From Hygrocybe punicea (taxonomy: Eukaryota > Basidiomycota > Agaricomycetes > Agaricales > Hygrophoraceae): DNA of 64,000 nt. The notes beneath the pieces were generated by a model that saw only the letters and a program-made list of their open reading frames with translations, was not told the DNA's origin and searched no databases. Both the position numbers and the translations under genes were made by a program. How positions within the stretch are numbered: position 1 is the first letter of the stretch; each line of letters opens with the position of its first letter. The stretch is from assembly GCA_963556145.1 (NCBI GenBank), contig OY744461.1, positions 1,054,001-1,118,000 on the forward strand. The letters run 5' to 3'. Below, piece by piece: positions 23,912 through 35,305 of this stretch.

Positions 23912-26900
23912 AGCTACAACATGTCCAACTCTACCATGTGTTCACCATGAGGCGTACATGAGGCGTCCTCATGTCGATGTTCTCGCGATCCAACTGGAGG
24001 CCCGGGTGTCATTGAGGGAGAGGTGAGGTCCGGATGACTCGGATGATTTGTCATCAGGTCATGTGACATGCATAATTGCCAATTCGGGGTCTATACTTGC
24101 TGTAACAGGCAAGTGCGCAGTCTGGCCAGTGCAATGCACAGTCGGGTCGAAGAAGGGTATCATCCAGTGTAGAATTGGTGAAGGGAGGTCTTGAGGTAGC
24201 GTGGATATAGTGGCAAGGTTGGTGGCATGAAAGAAAATAAAGGAATGTTTGGAGGAAAAACCAACTAAGACAGTGGGCTAGTCGAGGTCAGACATGTGAA
24301 CAGCATAAGCTGTACTGGATGACAATGTCTGTGTCGATGATGTATCGAGGAGCAATGTCTTGTCCTGTCTGTGGAACAATGCGGTCCACCTGATGTCGGT
24401 ATTTGTCCAAAAAAGGGTATCGTTGTAAACGAGTGTGGGAGGTATCAAGGTTTTAGATGGAAAAGGATAAATGAATGTGGGTCCAGGTTTCGAGTCATGG
24501 CATGAGTGACAAGCTGTGGGAACAAGTCGTCGGGTACTGCATTGAAGCGGTGTCATACGAACAATATGCGATAGGGGTTGGTTCACTGTTTGGGAAGTCG
24601 TATGGTCTGTGGTCGAAGTCCGAAAGAATGTGCTTCGGCGATGGTCGGATTAGAGAGAACAGTGAAATGTCCTGTGATCGAGGATTGTTCAGGGCATGCG
24701 TGCAGGTGAGGAATGTCGTCGGATCGTCAGGGAGGATAATGGTAGGCACGGAATACGAAAGTGGAAACCATATATCCGGGAATGGCAATTGTCAATTACG
24801 TGTCGATATATTGTCGAGGTGGAAGTCAGAAGTATCAATGGCGGAAGGGTTTCGGTGCCGATGCCAAAGATAGATCATAACAAAGTAGAAACCGATCAGG
24901 AAGGTGATGGCAATGCTGCCAATAACAATTACGGTAATGAGCTGTGTCGGGAGTACAGCCATTGTGAATCGGTTTGTCGTGGGATGAAGTCAACAATATG
25001 TCAGGACGAGGGAAAAGACAATAGCAATGATGTCCGTCGGCAAGGAGACTATTCGGGTACAGCAAGGTCACGTGGGATATGTCCATGGTCGGTCTGGATT
25101 GTTCTAGAAGAAGGGAAAGAAGAGAACAAGAACAAGAATAAACAACAATGTCCAAAAGAAGACAAAAGGTAAAGGGGAACGAAAAAGGAAGGTATGGCAA
25201 AGTGGAATCGTCATCGTGGGTAGCGGAGTCGGAATCGGAGTTGCGGAGGTGAAAAATGTAACATGCATGGGGGGATATGAAAAGGTGACAACAAGGAAAA
25301 GGTTCGCTGGTGCACAGCACTGGCGAAACAGACAGGGAGAGAAGGAGGCAAAATGTGGGCCAGACAACAAGATCAGGATAGCAAAAGAAGGGAGATGCAG
25401 AGACAACAGAGACGACAGAGACAAAACTTTGCTAGTGCTCAGCACTGGTAAAGTTGGTAGTAAAAGCGGTGAGACAAGATTTTGCTGGTGCTCAGCACCG
25501 GCAAAGTTGGTTGAAGTCGAAGAGATTGAAAAGGCTTTGCCCTTACCAAGTAGTCGAGTCTCATGGTCACATGATTGGGTTAGTTTACGCATCTTTGTCT
25601 AAGTCTTTTCTCTCATCTCCCCTCGATTGAATCGTAGGGAGATTTTCTGCCACTGTCGACACTCTCTACTCTTTGCTGTGGCTGGCCGCTGGCATCATCT
25701 TCCAACTCTTTCCCCACCTTTGGCGCACTGGCTTGTTACTTCCCTCCTCTCGATTGAATCGTAGGGAGACTTTGGCTGTGTTATCTATTAATGCTGACCC
25801 ACACGCTGTGGTTCTTATCTGCCATTTCGCTATGGCTGGCGTTGTCTTCTCCCTGCTCTTTGCTTCCCCTGCTCTGGGTATGTTGACTTATGCCCATGTC
25901 TCTTCACGATGGGTTTGTTCTTCTTATTTGTATTTTTCACCAAGATCTGCCTGTTCGATGCCAGGAATAGATCACAAACTCACCATTGCAACGTTGGCTG
26001 CAATGTGTCTGCGTGCTGCTGCATTTAGTACCACCTTCTTATTTTATTTTAAATCTCTTCACCTTTTCGCTTCACCACTGCTGAGACGTGCACATTTTTT
26101 CTATTGTACTTTTGCCAATATCTGTGTTTCATGTGTATTTCATACTTCCACCATCAAACTCACCCGATGTAGTGGCGAGGTCGGGGTGGCTGCAGAATAA
26201 AGATCCTAACCAGAGGGTGTCAGCATAGAAGTGATGGTGGATAAGTCAGTGTCGGGAGTAGTAGTAAATATAGAAATGGAAGTAAAGATGTAAGCCGCTG
26301 TGTAAAACTAAACAAATAACGACAAATCCGGCGATGAACGGAGTGAAAATGGACAAATAATGAAGAACCCGATGATGCCGACAATGTCAGGTACGGCGGG
26401 TTGGGTTGGGTTGGGTCGGAAACGATCAATGAGTAAGGGAGCAACGTTAAAGACAATGAAGTGAACTACAAAAAGGCTAAGGGATTATGAGGACAAGCAT
26501 TTGAAGTGATTAAAAAGATTCTGACTATGAGGGAAACGGGGACTAATGGTATCTCATTTTTGTATGGTCGTCGGGGACCGTTTTTATAGTACAGGAAACA
26601 GTAATCTACTTTTGGACATGTCTATTTTGGCTGATGGTAAGCTACAAAGAAAGGTTGGAATGGGGATGTGGAAAGGGGGGTTGCAAAGCGACAAGGACAA
26701 GAAAATGGAGGGAGAAGGAATATCCAAGAAAAAGATCTAAAATGTCCTACATATCTCCAAAAGGATGAGGGGATGCATAAATAAAGTAAGTCCGAAGTCG
26801 GGGATTGAGTCCGAAGAGATCCATCTTCTAGCATTGGAACTCCGGGGCTTATGAGGCTGCTGGATTTGGTCCGAGAGCGGCTGTGACAAAGCGGCATACG

Positions 26901-27313
26901 TCGGGTCACGTCACGTCGGGTTTCGTCGGGTTGGAATGGGGATCGATTGGAGGCATCGGGTTTGTCCGGATTCGTGATATATCGATGATACGGACTCAGA
27001 GAGACGTCGAGTCTCTACACCGACACCTTCTATCTGCATATTCAACCTGTTCACCACGTTGTACAGGGGCGCAGTCTCATAGGAATATTAATTGTCAGTA
27101 AGGGCGTGGTTCGTGGCAGGATACACTCATACAACGATACACGTGTTTGTGATACGTGTTGGTTGAGATGGACACTTTTCCATGAGGCAACATCGTTGGA
27201 AATGTAGTAGAGCTATCCATGTCCGAGGTCCAGTAAATTGAAAATGATGTTAGTCATCAATCGAAATATATAAAGCTATTTAGAGCTAAACTCTGCATAA
27301 CTCTTCAGACCAA
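23912..27313. other. low-complexity region, no supportable gene
   Basis: Purine-rich on the plus strand (GGAAAG, GAAGAA words), giving Ser/Pro/Leu-rich minus-strand frames at 25592-24278 with no recognisable domain. Notable pieces: three copies of a palindrome GCTGGTGCTCAGCACCGGC-like at 25308-25510. CTCGATTGAATCGTAGGGAG occurs twice (about 25622 and 25748). GGGTT repeats lie at 26397-26416. CGTCGGGT words lie at 26898-26930. Confidence 0.35.
25308..25515. repeat. three palindromic 25-bp repeats
   Basis: Copies around 25305, 25430 and 25481 share TTYGCTRGTGCWCAGCAC then YGGYRAA, each self-complementary about the CAG centre. Confidence 0.6.
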
Positions 27314-27580
27314 CATGCCTCCTCGTCGTGCACCCAAAAAGTCCAAGATGACTGCCTTTGCGAATGGCGCTCCAAACATCCTTCCGAATTCAAGGTATAT
27401 ATTTCATTCTAAACCTGCTTCTATATGGTACTGACAGTCGCATACATTTCTAGTACCTCAACCATCCACTGCAACTACCGAACAGATCTGCTGAGACAAG
27501 GGAAAAGGCAAGGCTGTTGAAGTAGATCTTGAAGTCGACACCCTTGGCCCAGGTTTCCTATCAGGTTACGAGTCCCTGTA
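27314..27580 (+). pseudogene. small unrecognised gene fragment
   Basis: ATG at 27314 gives MPPRRAPKKSKMTAFANG, then a plausible intron about 27394-27452 (GTATAT...TTCTAG). Afterwards the frame fails, but another continues RDKGKGKAVEVDLEVDTLG to a stop near 27581. A basic N-terminus followed by an acidic stretch, resembling the start of many transposon proteins. Function and family unknown. Confidence 0.3.
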
Positions 27581-27879
27581 AGAGAATCGTTCTGTACGGT
27601 GGATTCTCAAACTCAGGGTCAGACTCTAATTTGCCAAGCCGTGGGAACAATTTTGTGAAACTGTGGGAACAATTTTGAAGCCCTGGGAATAATTATGAAA
27701 CTGTGTGACTGGGCGGAGTTGAGTGTGAGAATTTGTTGTCCCAATCAGCAAGAACAATGAGGCAGCCGGATCACAGCAGCCAATGTGGAAATGGGTAGTG
27801 TTATATCATTTTGGTATTGCAATTGCAATCGGTTTCTTATAATAATCACATGCATTGGTAATGCAATGCACCATGTATG

Positions 27880-28640
27880 AATGAACAATATGTCAAAGGT
27901 ATCTGTCATGTAGCTATATCTACTGTGTGTATTAGAATTGTTGATAATGAAAAGAGGTCGAACAGTGTTTATTGTACACCTGTCACACAGGTCCAGAGGT
28001 GTTTGGTGAGTGTTCAGTAGGTTTCCCAGCCTTGTACAAACATCTGTACAGTGTTTTCAGTGGACATGTTTGGTGCATGTCAGTAAACCAGGGTGACTAG
28101 ATATACTGCACTGAACACATTGAACATGTTTGGTAAGTGTTTGGTAGGTGTCCCAGCCTTAATGTTGGGCAGTTCCCTTGCACAAACATCTGTACGAACA
28201 ACATATTGGATGTATCTGTAATGTAGATGCATGTACAATGTGCATTATAATTACTGACAATGCAAGCAGTGACTATTTGTCACACAGGTCCAAAGGTGTT
28301 CGATGTGTTCGGTGAGTGTCCCAGCCTTAACCTTGGGCATTTCCATTGCACAAACATCAGTACGAACAACGTATTGGATGTATCTGCAATGTAGATGCAT
28401 GTACAATGTGCATTAGAATTAATAATAATGCAGGCACACAGGTCCAAAGGTGTTTGGTAAGTGTTTGGTAGGTGTTCCAGTTTTCATCTGAGACATTCCC
28501 AATGCACAAACCACTGTATGGACAACACATTGGATGTGTCTGTGATATAGCAATATTTAATATGCACTTTGAAATCATTAACAATGCAAGCAGTGCTTAC
28601 TCATTTAACAGGTAGAACAATGTATCAGAAAGCATTCAGC
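27880..28640. repeat. degenerate tandem repeat, about 150-bp unit
   Basis: CACACAGGTCC followed by AAGGTGTT recurs at 27984, 28281 and 28435 (spacings 297 and 154). Between them TTGGTAAGTGTTTGGTAGGTG, CCCAGCCTT, GCACAAACATC and ATTGGATGTATCTG recur in the same order. Confidence 0.75.
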
Positions 28641-29533
28641 AAGCTTCCCAGGTATAATATGGTCTTCTAGCCTCAATGCTGGGCAATGCTATTGTACAAA
28701 CAGTAGTATGACCTGTATATTGGATGGGTCTGTACTATTGCTATATAACCTTGCAATGCACATCATACTTAATACATTCTCAATACAGGTACAATAGGCT
28801 GAATGGTTTTCAGCCAATCATTGGGCCAGTGACTCAGGCACAGTATGCAGCATTGCAGTGCAATAGACACTGTCTGTTCCATAAATTCCATGCATGCATG
28901 CCACACCTATCTTGATCATGTGTGCTGGAAATGGTTCAGGTGTCCAATACTCATCAAACCGTTTGACAAGAACATTGCCTCACTAATTTCCCAGCTTCAT
29001 TCAATCTGCAGCATTGCCAGTGTACACAAGCTGAACCAGTCATATTGTTGATTCCGGTACTCATCAAAACCAGCAATCTTATCAAAGTGATTCCAATAGC
29101 AGTGCAATTGGTATCATTGTGCATGGGATTATTTCTACAGTACTCACAAGAGGTTGTTCCTGACCTGACAAATAATTCAGATACTTAGCATTTCTGGATA
29201 TACTTACTACACATTCTGTAAAATCTTCAGAGTAACTATGACTAACAATAAAGTAGTAAGGTAGTTAGTTATATATCTGCCAACTCGAACACTGCAAACT
29301 TTATATGAAATATGTCAATTTGGGATCTGATATTGGGTCATGACAAATTGGAAGGAACAGGATATAATCAATTAATATCATTGTAGTATGGTATCAGAAT
29401 GGTATCTGACTAGCATCAGTATGTAATAATAAAGGAAATATCAATAACTTCGCAAATATTTATTATCATAGAAGGGTAATAATACTGTATTATTTGTATA
29501 CTCTCATTACTAAAAATGGACGAGTAACCTGCC
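28641..29533. other. AT-rich, no gene seen
   Basis: AT-rich sequence with further weak echoes of the upstream repeat up to about 28830. It precedes the hAT gene and may include that element's left end; no inverted repeat identified. Confidence 0.35.
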
Positions 29534-30087
29534 ATGCAAAGCAATGGCCCACACCCCACTAGTCATGTTGTTCAACCCATTACACCCATGCCAAAAGCAG
29601 GGCCTATGATATCGCGTTATTCCCGGTGCAGGGTTCTTTCTGTGAAAGCTAATGATCCAGACAAGATAGCAACAGCTATCGACATATTGTTTATGCCATC
29701 TCCCTGCTCACGCCGTGGTCGTCGTCAGCAAAGGAAGACGCCTGTTACGTCAACCCCTCGCAAGCAACCCTCTCCCGAAAGTCCAATCATACCTACAAGA
29801 CATGTCACATTTCAGTTACCGTCGAGTTCTCATGACGATGATATCTTCTCCCCGCTTTCACCTCCACAACCCTCGACTTCACAGCAACCACCTTCACTCC
29901 CATTTTTTGATCTGGAAAATACTACGCCCCCACCAATGTCGCCAGCATCAATGTCCAGCTCTGGGTCCAGCTCTGGGTCAAAATCCACCCATAACTGATG
30001 GCCACCTGCAGCAAATCCAGCAGCTCCTTCACCGCAAATGGATGGTCCTGCAGGCAACAAGACTCGTCACGTCGCATCAGACGTGCG

Positions 30088-30288
30088 TAGTGTTGCCTCA
30101 ACTCGGCTGGTCAGGAAAAGCTGATCCCGGTTCTGATTTTTTGGTGCACAACCAGCTGTCTCACAGGCTGATATTTTGTAGCTATGGTCTATAGCTACAA
30201 AATATCAGCCTGTGAGACAGCTGGTTGTGCACCAAAAAATCAGAACCGGGATCAGCTTTTCTTGACCAGCCGAGTTGAGGCAACACTA
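30088..30288. mobile_element. 201-bp palindromic hAT-type MITE
   Basis: Two 98-bp arms (30088-30185 and 30191-30288) are reverse complements with one mismatch, around a 5-bp centre. The ends read TAGTGTTGCCTCAACTCGG. Target duplication GACGTGCG at 30080-30087 versus GATGTGCG at 30289-30296; the single difference is a CpG C-to-T change. Removing it restores the host frame from HVASDVR to TFFEKRG. Confidence 0.9.
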
Positions 30289-33200
30289 GATGTGCGGACT
30301 TTCTTTGAAAAGAGGGGAAACCAGCAGATTTGTACTTTCTGCGGGTATGTTCTTTCAACAGCCTGGTTATTATATCATGTTTGACAACTTTAATAGGACT
30401 ATCCATGCAACAAATCCGAACCACCAGATTGCAAAATTTAGTATCAAGACATCCACCGGGACTCTTCACCGTCATTTGATGGAGGAGCACATGGACATTT
30501 GGGTATCCTGTTGTGATGAGTTCAGGGTCAATATAAAGGCGAAGAGTGCCCAGGCTGCCCTGCATGAATATCGAAAGGGCAAAGGGCAATCAACAGGACC
30601 GGTGCCACAAGGACAGACTCCATTCTCAAGGGAAGCTTTCGTTGATGCGATCGTCCAGTTCATCATTGGGGATGATCAAGTATATTTTTATATTGTTTTA
30701 TATTCCTGCATTGATGAGATATTGTGATTTCAGTCACTCAACGTTGTTGAATCACTGCACCTGTGTGCAATTTTCCTGATGCTTCGAGAGGAACTCCGGG
30801 AGTTAGATATTCCTGGTAGAACCATGATCCATAAACGCATTGAAGAGACACTTCAAGAACATTTAGATCAACTAAGTCGGGACATGCAGGTCAGTGTGGC
30901 TGCTACCTACTTTCTGGACAATCTTATTAATGGAGGAACAGCATTCTTTAGGGAAAATTTCATTCACAATGGACATGTGGTCTGATCCAAATCGCTCACC
31001 TTTCATGGCCCTCACTGCTCATTGGATACAATCACATACTGAAGAAACCCCGAGTGGCCTTCAACACATTCTCAAATTACATTCTGACTTAGTGGGATTT
31101 CATCGTGTTCCTGGGCGACATGATGGTGAACATCTCGCCCATGTATTCATCTATGTTACAGATCGGCTTCTGATTACTGATAAGGTATTCAATTTTTTCT
31201 TAGTATTCTCATTGACCCTCATCCTTTTAGATCGGATGGATCACTCTCGACAATGCTTCAAACAACGATACATTCATGGCCATGTTGGAACGTGAACTTC
31301 GATGACGAAAAATCAAATTTCACAAAACTGCATGTCGAAGATATGATATTGTTGCTGCACTGTAATTACTAATGCTCTTTGCCTCCAGATGTTTTCCTCA
31401 CATCGTCAATCTTGCCTGCCAGGCCGTGCTAGCAATCACCAATCTCGACTATGTTGCTGAAACTGCCAAAGACTTTTATCCTTCAAACTTCTTGGAAGGA
31501 CTTGACTGAGATCCAATTGCGACAGTTCGGTCTCTCATTCGTGTGGTGTGTCTCTCTTTTGATTTCTTGTACAGCAACTTACTGTTTGGTGTGCAAACAT
31601 TAATTTATACTAGATACGATCATCTTCTCTGCACCGACAATATTTTTCATCATTGTTCGAGAGACTAGAGTGGAAAGAGCTTCAGCTTCTATGTGACATG
31701 GAAGTGAGGTGGTCTTCAACACTCCTCATGATTGAACAAGCCATCGACCTTCAAGAAGTATTTTTCTTTCTAATTTTCGTGGCCAATATTGACTTGGTTA
31801 CCTAGGTTCTTGACACCTTCCTCGAAAGCCGGGAATTTGTTGAATGACGCAAGTTCAAGCTTGATGAATCCGACTGGGATGCTCTTTGAAAATTTTATTC
31901 TATTCTCCAGGTTAGTGTATTTGATTGTTGCTTTTGTATATAACACATTATCATTGTCAGATTCCACATGCATTCCAACAAATATTATCGCATGAGAAGA
32001 CTCCAACATTATGTCACACTGTACCTGCATTTGAAGCAATGCTCAACATCTGGAAAGTACATCAAGATGAGAATCCGGAAACTTCTGATATCGTTCAACA
32101 TGGGATCGACAAACTCAAATCATATAGTAGCTGAACTGACATGGTCTCTGCTTATACACTGGCTATGAGTTCATATTTCATTGATCCTTTACTTTTGCTA
32201 ACCAGTTTTCTTCCCCAGTTCTGGATCCGTCTGTCAAATTGATGTGGTTCGAGGAGTACCAGCCAGAACGGATTGATTGGGCGAAGGAGTTGTTTATTAA
32301 TGCCATATGTACCAACATTTTTTGCTTTTATCAGCTGCATTACTCTATCTTATGTAGCTTCACCTATACGATGCCATCTCTAATACTGGAACTGAGGCCC
32401 CTACCATAAACAATGCAGATCCACCTGCCATATGGCCATGTCCGACTGCAAGAGACATCCTCGGCCTCAACCGTAATTGAAATCACTCGGCTGCGCAATG
32501 GGCAATAGAGGGCAAAGCTGCAGCATACCTTCATGATACACAACCAACAACAAATAGTCTTTTATACTGGCAGGTATGTGAGGTCAATGACACTATCCTT
32601 TTCATGCTAAATATGGGCGGGACTAGGAAAATCAACTTCGCTATCCGAGAAAATTTCCTCTCGCCATGGACATTTTGCTGATACAAGCTTCAGCAGTACC
32701 TTGCGAACGGGTATTCTCATCAAGCAAGGAGACCATGACAGCATGACGAAATTGCATTTCACCAGAATTAATGGAAGCACTTCAACTTTTGAAGTATTCC
32801 TTTCGGCAGGGAAGAGGTCTTAACTTTACTGATGGTCTGGATTGGGGTCAGGAGCTTCAAGAGTTGGAGACTTATGATGACGCACAGATACAACTCCCAG
32901 ATAGGCAATGACACAGGTATACCCGCGGGTGTCCCAAGGCCGACCCGGACCCGGACCCGCTCCAACCCGTACCCATCTACCCATGGGTCTTTTTTCAGCG
33001 GGTAGATGGCGGGTAGCGGCGGGTCGGGTACGGGTATTGACCTGCGCAGGAAACCCGGCGGGTTCCAGCCCACATCTACCTCGCGTTGCTGACACGCACG
33101 TCAATTGACGTGGCGCTGTGCAAACGCGAGGAGTGGGGGGGCTGGGAACCAGGCGACAGGTGGTCTCGTGGGCGAGATTCTCTCGCCCATCGTATCCATC

Positions 33201-33829
33201 TCCTCGTTCCCCGCACCATCTCCCATTCTCCCCTTCCTCTCATCCTCCTTTGTCGTCTCGAACCTTGCGTACGCGTCAGCCCACGTTTCGATGCCATTGA
33301 GCCTTGGCGTTCGCAGTTGCGGCGTCTGGACGGTGGCGTCGTGATTCTGGGCTGTGGGCGCGTGTGGGCATGTAATTGGGGGGAACAGGGTCTGGAGCGC
33401 GTTTGGGCACGTTCTGTTGCACGGGCACGGGTTTTGGGGCCTGTGTGGGCATCAAATTGTCGGGTGTTGTGGGACCGCGGTCTGGGACGCGTTTGAACGC
33501 GATTTCTTGCATGGGCGCGGGGTTTGGGGCCGGGGTGGGACTTGAGACGCGTTTGGACGCGTTTTGCAGCGGGGATGGTGTGTTTGGGGCTGACGCGGGA
33601 GCGTGATGCGTCTCCATGTTGGGACACGGTTTTGCGCGAGGATGGGGCCGTTTGGGACGCCATTGGTGGTGTTTGCGTCGAGGCGGAGGCGGTGGGCACT
33701 TGAAAACGGTGTTGGTAAGCGGTTGCAGCTGGGTTGTTGTGTCCGTTTGTGTTGATGCTGACATGCGGGTATGCCAAGACCCACGGTCACGGGTACGGGT
33801 TTTGCCCGGGTCCAAAAAAGGTAACCCGT

Positions 33830-35237
33830 TGTCATGACCCCAAGTGTTTTTGGGTGTAATGTCATGGGTTTACCATCGGACCACGGACTTAGATATTTAA
33901 GTGCAACACTATGGATGCACACCTACACTCATTAGTACCCATTCTATGCCTTTCCACATTACGCATGCTAGTGAACAGACACAAATAGCATATATGCTTA
34001 CCTTTATATCATTTATTATGGCTTCACTAGTAATGCCCAGACCTAGCCGTTTATGTATGGTGCACAGAGGCACATCCCCCACTCATTAGTATTTATTATA
34101 TATTTCTCTGTATTGCGCGTGCAAGGAGACAAGCCCAACTAGCATTGTTACCTATATTAGCAATAATGGATTGATTACAAATCTTGTTTACTTGTATTGA
34201 TCAAAAGCGGCTCAGCTAGATAATGGGAAATGATTAGATAAGATGTGAACAAGAGGATGATAAGATAATGATAAGATAGGATGCATCAGAGAGTGATTGT
34301 GATATTCTGCTTACATAAAGACAATGGTCTATTGTTCTGAGCAGTCTATTGTTCTAAACAGTCCAAATGGAGATAGAGCCCATTGTTCACAGCCTCTTTG
34401 ATGCCATCCATTGTTCTCATGACTCAGTCCTATTGTTCTCACTTTCCCATTGTTCTCAGTCCCCCATTGTTCTCCAACAGTATAAATAGGGCCCCCAAAT
34501 TCCAGTAGTCAGTAGGATTTCCCCCCTCACCACTCAGTAGTCACTCTCAGTTGGGTTCACACAGTGTGATCCCTCATTCTCTTAGTACTAGTAGTTACTC
34601 ATTGTAGTAGCTAGTGCTTGCAATCCAGTCTAGTTCACTCTTATTCTATCATTCCCTGAGTTCCCCTTGTCATCAAGGAGAATTCACCCAGTTCACTCAG
34701 TTCAATCAATTCATTAGTCAGCATTAGTCAGCTAGATACATTTCTAAGGTTAAGGTTTCATCCTAAATAGATACACTTCTAAGGTTAAGGTTTCATCCTA
34801 AACAAAAAACAGAGTATTCAAAAGGTATTAAAGATATCCCTGAACTAGTAGCCAATGTGCGTTTGAAGCTTCGGATTTAAGTCAGATATTATAATACCCA
34901 GAGATACTCTTGATTGAATAGGCCCTGTAGCCAAAACTGTCCATATTCAACTGGTGAATATTGTTATCAGTATTCATTAGTTCATATTTTTATATTCTAG
35001 TAGTGAATATTAGTATTTTCAGTACATCACACACCCAATTGCTATTCATACCTACTCAAAGTCTCAATTCTTAATTGAAGAGACCTCACTATTACATTCT
35101 ATTGATTCATATAGTACATATACCCACAAACCCCTTCCTGATAGGTTATTTAGATATTAAAAACCCACGAACAACAAGAAGATACCTGAACAAAGTCAAC
35201 TCCGGTAATTCTTGGTGAAACAAACATTCACATAACA
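33830..35237 (+). repeat. 5' LTR
   Basis: 1408 bp, TG...CA ends. Contains the promoter region (ATTGTT motifs and TATA box) and a 33-bp direct repeat (AGATACAYTTCTAAGGTTAA...) at about 34734-34801. Confidence 0.95.
34331..34488 (+). promoter_or_regulatory. LTR promoter: seven ATTGTT motifs and a TATA box
   Basis: YATTGTTC recurs at 34331, 34348, 34382, 34410, 34432, 34449 and 34467, followed by TATAAATA at 34481-34488. ATTGTT is the core bound by HMG-box (SOX/MATA-type) proteins, so an HMG regulator is an inference. The same cluster is in the 3' LTR. Transcription would start about 30 bp after the TATA box. Confidence 0.65.
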
Positions 35238-35260
35238 AAATTGGAGCCCACCGCGAGGAG
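35238..35260 (+). other. putative primer-binding site
   Basis: Directly after the 5' LTR, AAAT is followed by TGGAGCCCACCGCGAGG. TGG begins a complement to a tRNA CCA end and would imply U as the discriminator base. I cannot name the tRNA. Confidence 0.55.
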
Positions 35261-35305
35261 TTTTTAATCCAAATAACCCAAGTATTTCTATACCTCTAAT
35301 ACACA

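Noticed and set aside
26397..26416. Telomere-like GGGTT repeats
   Set aside because: Only a few units, not TTAGGG, and interior to the sequence.
27880..28640. CRISPR-like array
   Set aside because: The repeats are about 150 bp, degenerate and without uniform spacers; the host is a eukaryote.
33076..33922. GC-rich open frames of 130-230 aa on both strands
   Set aside because: Pro/Thr/Arg repeats inside the split MITE; no start context, introns or recognisable domain, and one runs across the LTR junction.
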